A stretch of 6,715 nucleotides of DNA. Origin: DATAQC01 sp051005135 (GTDB lineage: Bacteria > Actinomycetota > Acidimicrobiia > Acidimicrobiales > AC-14). The stretch is from positions 1-6,715 of the forward strand of contig JBPCJQ010000075.1 of assembly GCA_051005135.1 (NCBI GenBank). Reading direction: 5' to 3'. The position numbers and the translations under genes were made by a program. Below are positions 1 through 5,467 of this stretch, one piece after another (the first letter of the stretch is position 1; every line of letters begins with the position of its first letter). The notes below the pieces were generated by a model, which had not been told where the DNA came from, did no database searches, and was given only the letters and a program-made list of their open reading frames with translations.

Positions 1-1
1 C

Positions 2-274
2 TGGCTCTCGCTGCTCGGTAGCGGCGTGCGTGGGGTGCAGCTGCTCACCGTCGCCTGGTTCGGGCCCAAGGGATTCGCGTCAGTCGTGTACGGGCTGCTC
101 ATCTGGGCGGCGGCGATTCCCGACGGGGACCTAGTGTTCGCCCTCGTGGCCACCACGACGGCCATCTCCATCGTGGCCCACTCGTCCACCGACGTGGTCG
201 TCGCTCGATGGTTCCAGCGAGCCGCAGGTGAGGACGGGAACGCCTTCCCCGAGGCGGGTTCCGGACCGTCGTAG
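2..274 (+). CDS. C-terminal end of a CPA1/NhaP-type cation:proton antiporter (5' end outside window)
   Basis: The frame is open to the left edge and ends at TAG 272-274, so only about the last 90 residues are present. The segment contains WFGPKG followed by a hydrophobic stretch (FASVVYGLLIWA). This matches the conserved WFGPRG-type motif in the late transmembrane helices of CPA1 sodium/proton antiporters. A final hydrophobic helix with a conserved-looking TTTAISIVAHSSTD stretch and a short polar tail (ARWFQRAAGEDG) follow, which is how NhaP-type proteins commonly end. Family knowledge: these proteins sit in the cytoplasmic membrane and exchange Na+ or K+ for protons. Ion specificity cannot be judged from this fragment. 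The GTG at 26 is internal, not a start. Confidence 0.8.
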   Translation, partial: WLSLLGSGVRGVQLLTVAWFGPKGFASVVYGLLIWAAAIPDGDLVFALVATTTAISIVAHSSTDVVVARWFQRAAGEDGNAFPEAGSGPS

Positions 275-287
275 TGGCGATGCTCGA

Positions 288-305
288 CTGGGGCCACGGC
301 CCCGG
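288..305 (+). terminator. GC-rich hairpin, candidate terminator of the antiporter gene
   Basis: Starting 14 bases after the antiporter stop codon, GGGGC (290-294) and GCCCC (299-303) form a stem around the tetraloop CACG. C288-G305 and a T-G pair at 289/304 extend it to 7 pairs. The following bases are TTGT rather than a long T run. Terminators without a U tract are common in high-GC bacteria. Inferred from position and pairing only. Confidence 0.4.
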
Positions 306-340
306 GTTGTCGCTCCCGGACCGGCTGTGGCGCCCTACCG

Positions 341-368
341 TTTTCCCGGGGCGGACGCCGGGTATACA
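341..368 (+). promoter_or_regulatory. Weak candidate promoter for the 401-985 membrane protein gene
   Basis: TATACA at 363-368 resembles a -10 hexamer. It lies 16 bases after TTTTCC (341-346), which matches a -35 hexamer poorly. The pair lies about 30 bases before the start codon at 401. A ribosome-binding sequence AAGGGAG (387-393) sits 7 bases before that ATG and supports the gene start. The promoter assignment itself is tentative. Confidence 0.25.
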
Positions 369-400
369 CGCAACGACGTCAGGGACAAGGGAGCACATCG

Positions 401-985
401 ATGACACGACAAGGGGAGCACCTCCAAATCGGGCCCGTCAGCCGTTCGCGCGAGCTCGCCGGGGCGGCGGTGCTGGCGGCCGGGGCCGCCATCGTGATCG
501 CCACCACCACCGCCGGTTTCAAGCTCTACCAGAACGTCGCGGTGCTCGGGGCGGTGGTCACCCTGGCGTGGCTCGTTGACGGAACCAGTCGGCGCTACGT
601 GGGAGCCGGACTGGCCGCGCTGGCGGTCGGCGCGGGCCTCACCATCGGCCAGGATGTGGGCGTCCAGAACTACGAGCACAGCCTGGTGTATGCCCTCCTC
701 GGTGCCACGCTGCTGGCGATCTCGTGGATCAGCCCGAAGGCCATCCGGGGGAGCGGGACCTTCCTCGTCCTGGTGGCTTCCACCGTGGTCACGCTGACCT
801 GGGTTGCCTCCTACAACGGTGGGTGGGAGATCGCTGCCGGCCTCGGGCTCTGGTCGCTGCTCGAGTTCGCCCGCCTCGCCAAGAGCGCATCGCCGCAGGT
901 CCCGGTGGGTTCGCCTGCGGCCGCTCCAGGCCGAGCCGATGACAGCGCGCGTGAACCGACACCTCAACCTGCAGGGCGACACTGA
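401..985 (+). CDS. Small polytopic integral membrane protein of unknown function
   Basis: I do not recognise this 194-residue protein. It begins at ATG 401 with AAGGGAG seven bases upstream. About five or six hydrophobic segments are visible, at roughly residues 20-38, 44-60, 66-82, 94-111, 118-137 and 142-158. They are separated by short loops with few charges. There is no cleavable signal peptide; the first helix follows a polar stretch of about 18 residues. The last 30 residues are a Pro/Ala/Arg-rich hydrophilic tail, probably cytoplasmic. The loop with GQDVGVQNYEHS between helices 3 and 4 is the most polar internal part. The gene converges on the CLC gene with only 75 bases between the two stops. 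It follows the antiporter gene after 126 bases and is probably transcribed separately. Confidence 0.8.
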   Translation: MTRQGEHLQIGPVSRSRELAGAAVLAAGAAIVIATTTAGFKLYQNVAVLGAVVTLAWLVDGTSRRYVGAGLAALAVGAGLTIGQDVGVQNYEHSLVYALLGATLLAISWISPKAIRGSGTFLVLVASTVVTLTWVASYNGGWEIAAGLGLWSLLEFARLAKSASPQVPVGSPAAAPGRADDSAREPTPQPAGRH

Positions 986-1060
986 GGCTCAGAAAGACCG
1001 GTCATGGTGGTACACCTCTGGACTTGAGTCGCCGACCGAAGTGTCGACCCTCTGGCCGTC

Positions 1061-2734
1061 TCAGGCATCGCCCGCCTGATCGAGGATCTCGTCGAGATTG
1101 AGGATCTCGGTGGTGGATACGACCCCGACGAAGCTCGAGCCGGCGTCGACGACAGCCATGACGTCGATGTCGGCCTTCTCCATGGTCAGCACCGCTTCCC
1201 GGAGCCGCCAGTCCGTGTGCCCGACGGGCAGGTCGTCGCGGAGGATCTCCTTGACGGTGGTCCGGGCCCACTCGTCCCTCGGTATGGCGACGAGGTCCTC
1301 GGCGCGAACCATGCCGACGTAGTGGCGCCCATCGAGCACGGGAACCGACTTCTGGCGCGCCATGAGCAGGTGGTTGGAGACGAACTCGGCCAGGGTTGCG
1401 TCGGGCGGGACGCTCAGCACATCGGCCTGGAGGGCGGCGGCGATGGGCAGGTCGAAGCGGTGCTCGAGGTGCCCAGCCCGGGCGGCGCGCTGGTAGGGCG
1501 TCACCGACAAGCGGCCCATGACCAGCTGGGCGACGACCGAGGCCAACAGGGCGGGGACCACGAAGCCGGGTCGGCCGGTCGACTCCGCCACGAACATGAC
1601 CCCGGCCAGAGGGGAGCGGTAGCCCGCCCCCAGGAAGGCGGCGATCCCGACGACGGAGAAAAGTGACGACGAGGCATTGCCGAAGGCGCCGCTCACCGCT
1701 CGTCCGAGTAGGGCGCCCTCGATGACCAGGGGGATGAACAGACCGCCCACGCCGCCCCCACCCACCGTGACAACTGTCGCCGCCGCCCGCAGCACGAGGA
1801 GACCCAGGACGAGGCCGATGCTGTGGGTCGGATCGGTCGCCCAGGCGACCGTCCGGTAGCCAGGCCCCAGAGTGAGCCCGGCGCCGAAGAGGAGATGCGA
1901 CAGACCGAACAGGGCCGCCAGCGAGCAGCCCGCCGCGGCCACCCTCAAGGGGGCACTCAGGCGGGTAACCGCGGACTTGGCCCGCCGGAGCACCAGTGCG
2001 AACCCTCGGGCTCCGACCCCGCACAGCAGGCCGACGAGCGCCGCACCGCCGAGATCACGAAAATCGAAGGGGGCGGGGCCGCCGACGGGCAGAAGGGGGG
2101 CGGTGCCGGCGAAGGCCACGAAGACCACATAGCTCACCGCCGCCCCCGTCAGCGCCGGCAGGAGCATGCGCCGGGCGGTGTCGTCCTGGTAGGGGACCTC
2201 GAGGGCGAAGATGGCCCCGGTGGCCGGGGCCTTGAAGATGGCGGCAACCCCGGCGGCGGCGCCTGCGACCATCAACAGCTTGGCGTCGTCCCGGGAGAAC
2301 AAGCGGGCGAGGCGTCCCTGGATCACCGACCCGATCGACGCTCCGATGTAGATGGAGGGCCCCTCCAGGCCCATCGCCCCACCCATGCCGAGGGTGGCGA
2401 CGGCGCCGAGGATGCGTCCTGGTACCGGGCGCAGGGCGAGACGCCGGTCGTGCTCGTGGAAGTTCTTGATGTACTCGTCGGAGGACGCAGGCGTTGCGCC
2501 AGAGGCGACAGAGGCGACATAGCGCAAGGACAGGGCGGCCAGACCGAGACCGACCAGGGGGGCGCCGGCCTGCAACGCCAGTGGCGCATGGAGCACGGCG
2601 TCGAGGATCACCTCGGCGGTGATCCAGTCGAACAGGGCCACCGCCAGACCGACGACGGCGCCGGTGAGCGCGGAAAGGAGGAGAACCTGCTGGGAACGCC
2701 GTCCGAGGGCGACCAGCTCCGCCCTTCGGCTCAC
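1061..2734 (-). CDS. CLC-family chloride channel/transporter with two C-terminal CBS domains
   Basis: This 557-residue protein has the CLC membrane core (about residues 15-420) and a CBS pair (about 435-485 and 493-553). Visible CLC signatures are a degenerate first selectivity motif SGATP (78-82), GLEGPSIYIG with the gating glutamate E124, the GGLFIP motif (330-335), and a late tyrosine in TPYQRAA (Y414) where the family coordinates chloride. In the helix after KAPATG, the sequence reads ALEVPY. The position of the inner proton glutamate of the E. coli exchanger is V180 by my alignment; E179 precedes it. Valine is what channel-type CLCs carry there, so chloride conductance without strict proton exchange is possible. 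CBS domains usually bind adenine nucleotides and gate the core. GTG 2734 is the first possible start: an in-frame TGA lies at 2747-2749. No good ribosome-binding site precedes it, but an upstream small ORF overlaps it. Confidence 0.92.
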   Translation of the reverse strand: MSRRAELVALGRRSQQVLLLSALTGAVVGLAVALFDWITAEVILDAVLHAPLALQAGAPLVGLGLAALSLRYVASVASGATPASSDEYIKNFHEHDRRLALRPVPGRILGAVATLGMGGAMGLEGPSIYIGASIGSVIQGRLARLFSRDDAKLLMVAGAAAGVAAIFKAPATGAIFALEVPYQDDTARRMLLPALTGAAVSYVVFVAFAGTAPLLPVGGPAPFDFRDLGGAALVGLLCGVGARGFALVLRRAKSAVTRLSAPLRVAAAGCSLAALFGLSHLLFGAGLTLGPGYRTVAWATDPTHSIGLVLGLLVLRAAATVVTVGGGGVGGLFIPLVIEGALLGRAVSGAFGNASSSLFSVVGIAAFLGAGYRSPLAGVMFVAESTGRPGFVVPALLASVVAQLVMGRLSVTPYQRAARAGHLEHRFDLPIAAALQADVLSVPPDATLAEFVSNHLLMARQKSVPVLDGRHYVGMVRAEDLVAIPRDEWARTTVKEILRDDLPVGHTDWRLREAVLTMEKADIDVMAVVDAGSSFVGVVSTTEILNLDEILDQAGDA

Positions 2735-2862
2735 CCCGGCCGGCCGTCAGGCCAGGGCTGCGCAGCCAGCGCGGCGGCGGTGGCCGACCTGCCCGATGCC
2801 GGTGGCGTGGCACCGGCTAGCGCGATGACCTCATCTATCTGCACATTGCAAAGGTTGCCCAT
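2731..2862 (-). CDS. Candidate 43-residue small ORF overlapping the CLC gene start (possible leader peptide)
   Basis: ATG 2862 is preceded, after 4 bases, by AGGTGG (minus strand, 2867-2872), a plausible Shine-Dalgarno sequence. The frame runs 43 codons without interruption. Its TGA (2731-2733) shares bases with the GTG start of the CLC gene (2732-2734), a GTGA overlap typical of translational coupling. The peptide begins MGNLCNVQIDEVIALAG and then becomes Ala/Pro/Gly-rich. I recognise no family, and it has no membrane segment or clear fold. The first half uses less GC-rich codons than neighbouring genes, which argues for caution. Alternatively the CLC mRNA is leaderless or starts inside this region, and the frame is fortuitous. 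Geometry supports it; protein sequence does not. Confidence 0.4.
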   Translation of the reverse strand: MGNLCNVQIDEVIALAGATPPASGRSATAAALAAQPWPDGRPG

Positions 2863-2961
2863 GAAGCCACCTGCGACGCAAGTTCACCCCGAGTCAATGG
2901 CGCTCGACGCGCTGTATCACGATTGCGTTCACGGCGTGGATTGAACCGGCGAACCAAATCG

Positions 2962-2990
2962 TTGTCTCGGGCAATGGATTGTGGTAGCGT
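2962..2990 (+). promoter_or_regulatory. Sigma70-like promoter TTGTCT-17-TAGCGT
   Basis: TTGTCT (2962-2967) and TAGCGT (2985-2990) are separated by exactly 17 bases. They fit the TTGACN / TANNNT pattern of vegetative promoters in high-GC actinobacteria. The promoter points into the beta-helix-type remnant at 3010-3225. No start codon with a ribosome-binding site follows in the expected place, which suggests that the promoter has outlived its gene. The surrounding bases (about 2880-2990) are noticeably richer in A/T than the rest of the window, as intergenic promoter regions usually are. Confidence 0.5.
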
Positions 2991-3009
2991 TGTTTCGGGA
3001 CGCACGCCC

Positions 3010-3225
3010 CTGCTATACCACGCTGCACGGTGGCGACCTGATAACCACCAACAGGACCCTGGCGAACGACATCGGTCCCTGTAACGGCGACCGCATCCAG
3101 GTCGGCGCCAGCGACATCACCAGTCGACGGCCGAAGGCAGCGGGTTCGCGATCTTCGCCTCCGGTCCCATCGGCACGATCACGTGCCCGAGCTATGGGCC
3201 CACCAACCAGGGATGCGTGCAATGA
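3010..3225 (+). pseudogene. Remnant of a secreted, Cys-containing beta-helix-type protein (two pieces in different frames)
   Basis: In the frame through 3011-3121 the bases encode CYTTLHGGDLITTNRTL followed by ANDIGPCNGDRIQVGASDIT. This has the look of the mature N-terminus of secreted right-handed parallel beta-helix proteins, which often read C-x-TITTNTTLxxDIGPC-x-GDGIxIGAxNIT. The expected continuation (LDLNGH-type) is missing. From about 3124 a different frame gives GSGFAIFASGPIGTITCPS then YGPTNQGCVQ and TGA (3223-3225), which looks like the C-terminal end of a secreted protein with two cysteines. No signal peptide or start codon precedes the first piece. I infer a gene that lost its signal sequence and most of its middle by deletion. 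The remaining gene-free bases here (2863-3009, 3226-3289) show nothing else recognisable apart from the promoter. Family recall is from motif appearance only. Confidence 0.4.
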
Positions 3226-3289
3226 GCTGACCCTCGGCCGATGACCTCGGCAACGGAGACGAGGGTAGCGCCAACAGCGCCAAGACCGA

Positions 3290-3325
3290 GATCCCCGATC
3301 ACGCCAGAAGCGCGTATGGGGGATC
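3290..3325 (-). terminator. Long hairpin downstream of the MarR-type gene, candidate terminator
   Basis: On the minus strand GATCCCC and GGGGATC (7 pairs, plus strand 3290-3296 with 3319-3325) enclose an inner ACGC/GCGT stem. The structure starts 14 bases beyond the MarR stop codon. There is no T run, so it would be a U-tract-less terminator. It could act in either direction. Confidence 0.4.
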
Positions 3326-3339
3326 CCTGGCGCCGTGCC

Positions 3340-3846
3340 TCAGACGACCGAGCCCTGTGCCCACGCCTGTTCGGGAACCTCGCCCGCAGCCGTGTTGAAA
3401 GCCTGCAACGCCCGCAGCAGCGCGGCGCGCTGGGGGGCGGGGACCTGGCGCAGGATGCGGCCCAGCCTGTCCCGCCGCGCCGCGGTCACCGCCCCCACCA
3501 GCCCGCGGCCGCCGGGGGTCGCGGTTAGGCGCACCTGGCGCCGATCCTCCTCGTCGGGCTCCCGCCGGACGAGGTCACCGTCGACCAGGCGGTCGCACAG
3601 ACGGCTGGCGGTCGAAGGGTTCACATCCATCGCCTCGGCCAGGGCCATCAGCGTCATGGGCCCGCGCCCGGCCACTATGACCAGCGTCCGGTACTGGGGC
3701 AGGGTCACGTCTTCGCCGACTTGGGCCAGCGACTCGGCGGCCACTCCCACCAGTGCTCGTGACGCCGAGAGCACCGCTTCGACCAGCTCACTCAGCCCGT
3801 CACCCGGCACCATCGGACAGTGGCACACCCGGATCCAGGGGCGCAA
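3340..3846 (-). CDS. MarR-family transcriptional regulator
   Basis: The 168-residue protein has the MarR winged-helix layout: an N-terminal dimerisation helix (about 17-45), then TLPQYRTLVIVAGRGP leading into the helix-turn-helix MTLMALAEAMDVNPSTASRL (64-83). The wing with DEEDRRQVRLTATPGG (98-113) and C-terminal dimerisation helices (about 115-155) follow. MarR dimers bind palindromic operators, usually near their own gene, and are commonly released by small phenolic or other ligands. No target gene is adjacent, so its regulon cannot be inferred. The start is uncertain. TTG 3846 is preceded by GAGGGAG about 10 bases upstream and its codons are GC3-rich. ATG 3813 would give 157 residues, closer to the usual family length, but with a poor ribosome-binding site. 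The decayed IS607 element ends just upstream and may have displaced the original promoter. Confidence 0.88.
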   Translation of the reverse strand: MRPWIRVCHCPMVPGDGLSELVEAVLSASRALVGVAAESLAQVGEDVTLPQYRTLVIVAGRGPMTLMALAEAMDVNPSTASRLCDRLVDGDLVRREPDEEDRRQVRLTATPGGRGLVGAVTAARRDRLGRILRQVPAPQRAALLRALQAFNTAAGEVPEQAWAQGSVV

Positions 3847-3861
3847 GGTCCCGGATCTCCC

Positions 3862-3992
3862 TCAACCCGCTTTCGTCAGGGACCGTGGGGCGCCGACACC
3901 GGTTTCACCGTGGCGTCGGAAGGGCAGGTGCCCGGTATGCACCCTGGTGAGAGCGGGACCTGGCGGTGAACGCCGGCGGTGGCCCGACGATG
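3862..3992 (-). ncRNA. Candidate omega RNA (reRNA) remnant of the IS607-type tnpB
   Basis: In IS200/IS605 and IS607 elements the guide RNA used by TnpB is encoded at and after the 3' end of tnpB, up to the element's right end. Here that interval can fold on the tnpB strand. One hairpin (3925-3946) pairs CAG/GTGC with GCAC/CTG across one bulge. A second (3894-3918) pairs CGACGCC with GGTGTCG, then GGT with ACC around a GAA loop, about 10 pairs in 25 bases. A short conserved-looking tail containing GACGAAAGCGGGTTGAG follows (to 3862). The 3' limit, and therefore where a guide segment would begin, is a guess. With tnpB broken, the RNA would have no local partner but could work with an intact TnpB elsewhere in the genome. 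Confidence 0.35.
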
Positions 3993-4507
3993 CTACGCGT
4001 CCTGCACGGCGGCGTCGGGCTGGCGCTGACGCTGTGGCCTGACCCGGTCCTCGCCGGTTTCCGGGCCACTCCCGGTACCTCGATTGTCGGCGACGGCCTC
4101 GGCGAGGCCGGCCAGGTTGCGGGCCGCGTTGAGGTCCCGGTCGATGACCAGGCCGCACTCGCAGCGGTAGGTGCGCTCGCTGAGGGGCAGGCTTGGCTTT
4201 CGCCGCCCACAGCCCGAGCACGTCTTGGAGGACGGGTACCACCGGTCGGCCACCACCAGACGGCCGCCGTACCAGGTGGCCTTGTAGGCGAGCTGGCGGC
4301 GTAGCTCGGCCGGGCTGGCGTCGAGCACGGCCCGGTTCAGCCCGGCCTTGCCCCGCCGGTGCCCGGAGCCCTTGGCCGAGGCGGTCATGCCGGCGACGTT
4401 GAGGTCTTCGACCACCACCGTGCCGTAGGTGGTGGTCAGGCGGGTGGTGAGCTTGTGCGCCCGTCGGCGCGGGCGGTAGCCACCTTGGCATAGGTGGCGG
4501 CCAGGGC
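3993..4507 (-). pseudogene. tnpB: 3' half of an IS607-type tnpB (RuvC-like RNA-guided nuclease), frameshifted
   Basis: The piece starts at about 4507, directly fused to tnpA, with ALAATYAKVATARAD, a helix typical of mid-TnpB. It then loses one base near 4458-4462 and continues in another frame through HKLTT to the RuvC-II motif VVVEDLNVAGM (catalytic Glu). The zinc-finger region follows with CSGCG and CECG, and the RuvC-III motif DRDLNAARNL (catalytic Asp), ending at TAG 3993-3995. The arginine- and glutamine-rich tail is usual. The recognition lobe and the RuvC-I Asp are absent, so the product cannot cleave DNA. GTG 4418 opens a 141-codon frame that automated tools may call as a transposase. 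Intact TnpB is an omega-RNA-guided endonuclease that helps retain the transposon. Confidence 0.85.
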
Positions 4508-4960
4508 CACCTCGGCCGCCTCGACCACGACCACCGGCCTCCCCTGAGCGGCCAGAGTGGCTTCGATGTACTCGACGTCGAAGCGGGCCAGTCGGTCACG
4601 GTGCTCCACGACGATGACGCCCACGCCGGGATCCCGCAGCAGCGAGAGGAGCTTGGTCCGATGACGTTGAGCCCGGAACCCACCTCGGCCACGACCTTGG
4701 TCGCGGGCAATCTCCGCTCCGTGGCCACGGCGGTGAGCCTCGCCACCTGGCGGTCCAGGTCCTCGCTGGTCGGCCGAAGACACCCGGGCGTAGATGGCCA
4801 CTCCTGCCGGCGCAGCGCTCGGCTCGTCGACCAGGATCGGCCCGGTCGCCAGCTGACGAGCCGGCACCGGCAGCACACCGGCGTGGAACCAGCGGGTCGC
4901 GCTCTGGTGGCTCACCCCGTTCGCCCTCGCCCATTCCGACAGCTTCACGGGCTCAATCAT
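4508..4960 (-). pseudogene. tnpA: IS607-type serine recombinase tnpA with two frameshifts and a lost C-terminus
   Basis: From ATG 4960 (alternatives ATG 4978 or GTG 4948) the sequence gives VKLSEWARANGVSHQSATRW, the MerR-like DNA-binding helix-turn-helix of IS607 TnpA. VAIYARVSSADQR follows with the catalytic serine. At about 4762, two bases are missing (or one is extra). The true continuation DLDRQVARLTAVATER to GSGLN runs in another frame until about 4667, where one missing base restores the first frame at HRTKLLSLLRDPGVGVIVVE. HRDRLARFDVEYIEATLAAQ is then intact. About 34 codons of catalytic core would be misread. The last ~45 residues are replaced by tnpB sequence at 4507. Surviving homology is strong, so the decay looks recent, or the single-base losses are sequencing errors. 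Confidence 0.85.
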
Positions 4961-5061
4961 GACCAGGGGGTATGACATGGCCGAACGAGACGGAATCACG
5001 CGTTCCGGGCAACAGTTGGCTACCCCACGCTGCGCCACCCGCCGAGCAACCAAGTGAGCAT

Positions 5062-5085
5062 CACCCGGGCGACATCCGTCGGGTG
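5062..5085 (-). terminator. Hairpin downstream of the 5096-5467 gene, candidate terminator
   Basis: CACCCG and CGGGTG (6 pairs) enclose a 12-base loop that can pair further as CGAC/GTCG in an alternative register. It begins 10 bases after the stop codon at 5096. No T run follows. It would end a transcript covering the phosphatase and the phage-like gene. Confidence 0.4.
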
Positions 5086-5095
5086 GTGGAGGACA

Positions 5096-5467
5096 TCAGT
5101 CGTCCCGGTCCCACGGTGCCGCGTCCCCCATCTTGGCGTAGTACTTGGCCAGGTGGGACTTCGCCCGGTCGATATCGTTGTCCGGCAGGTCGATTCCCCC
5201 GCGCGAGCCCTGCATGACCGCGGCGGCGGCCATGACGCCACGCGGCACGGCATGGACCCGGCCGTCGACGACGTCGGCGATGAGCAGCTTGTAGGAGCCG
5301 AAGTTCTCCGACTTGTCGTTGTCGTACCAGACATGGGCGTCCCGGTACCTGTCGGTGGGGCCATCTTCGACACCGGCCCAGCTCCGAACACGGGCCTCGG
5401 CTTCGTCACCATCCCATGCGCAGTCGCGGTCGGCGAGGGGAAAGTCCTGGAACGTGGTCACGGCCAT
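5096..5467 (-). CDS. 123-residue protein resembling a phage prohead-protease-associated module
   Basis: ATG 5467 is chosen because AAGGAGGA (5471-5478, minus strand) lies 3 bases upstream, the best ribosome-binding site in the window. A longer frame to 5518 overlaps the upstream gene without need. The protein has an acidic/aromatic N-half (WDGDEAEARVRSWAGVEDG, then YRDAHVWYDND) and a compact second half: ENFGSYKLLIADVVDG, AVPRGVMAAAAVMQGSRGG, IDLPDNDIDRAKSHLAKYY, ending APWDRDD. From memory, this order occurs in proteins annotated as, or fused to, HK97-type prohead proteases and in stand-alone actinobacterial proteins. No Ser/His protease motif is visible, so I do not call it a protease. It is small, acidic and soluble, with no signal or membrane segment. 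The start overlaps the phosphatase stop by 10 bases, implying coupled translation. Confidence 0.85.
   Translation of the reverse strand: MAVTTFQDFPLADRDCAWDGDEAEARVRSWAGVEDGPTDRYRDAHVWYDNDKSENFGSYKLLIADVVDGRVHAVPRGVMAAAAVMQGSRGGIDLPDNDIDRAKSHLAKYYAKMGDAAPWDRDD

Larger units (their letters stand above)
3862..4960 (-). mobile_element. Decayed IS607-family insertion sequence (tnpA'-'tnpB with internal deletion)
   Basis: A serine-recombinase tnpA and a tnpB in the same orientation, tnpA upstream, define the IS607 group. Here tnpA has two frame disruptions. Its C-terminal end and the N-terminal half of tnpB are absent, joined at about 4507. IS607 elements lack terminal inverted repeats and target duplications, so the ends cannot be read off the sequence. 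The limits given are the tnpA start and the end of the structured region after tnpB. It cannot move by its own proteins. Confidence 0.75.

Noticed and set aside
1002..2024. Minus-strand open frame of 340 codons in another frame of the CLC gene
   Set aside because: Arg/Pro/Gly-rich with no family features, and it overlaps the well-supported CLC frame throughout.
1823..2944. Plus-strand open frame of 373 codons opposite the CLC gene
   Set aside because: Low-complexity Gly/Arg/Gln-rich translation with no recognisable motif. It is the antisense shadow of a clear CLC-CBS protein in GC-rich DNA.
3335..4042. Plus-strand frame of 235 codons opposite the MarR gene and the IS end
   Set aside because: Ser/Arg/Pro-rich with no motif. 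It is antisense to a clear MarR regulator.
3862..4878. Minus-strand open frame of 338 codons across the IS607 relic
   Set aside because: Only its short DLDRQVARL to GSGLN stretch is genuine tnpA sequence, exposed by the frameshifts. The rest is out of frame with both tnpA and tnpB.
4990..5004. Near-palindrome GGAATCACGCGTTCC as the left end of the IS607 element
   Set aside because: IS607 elements lack terminal inverted repeats, and only four bases at each side pair, so it does not define an end.
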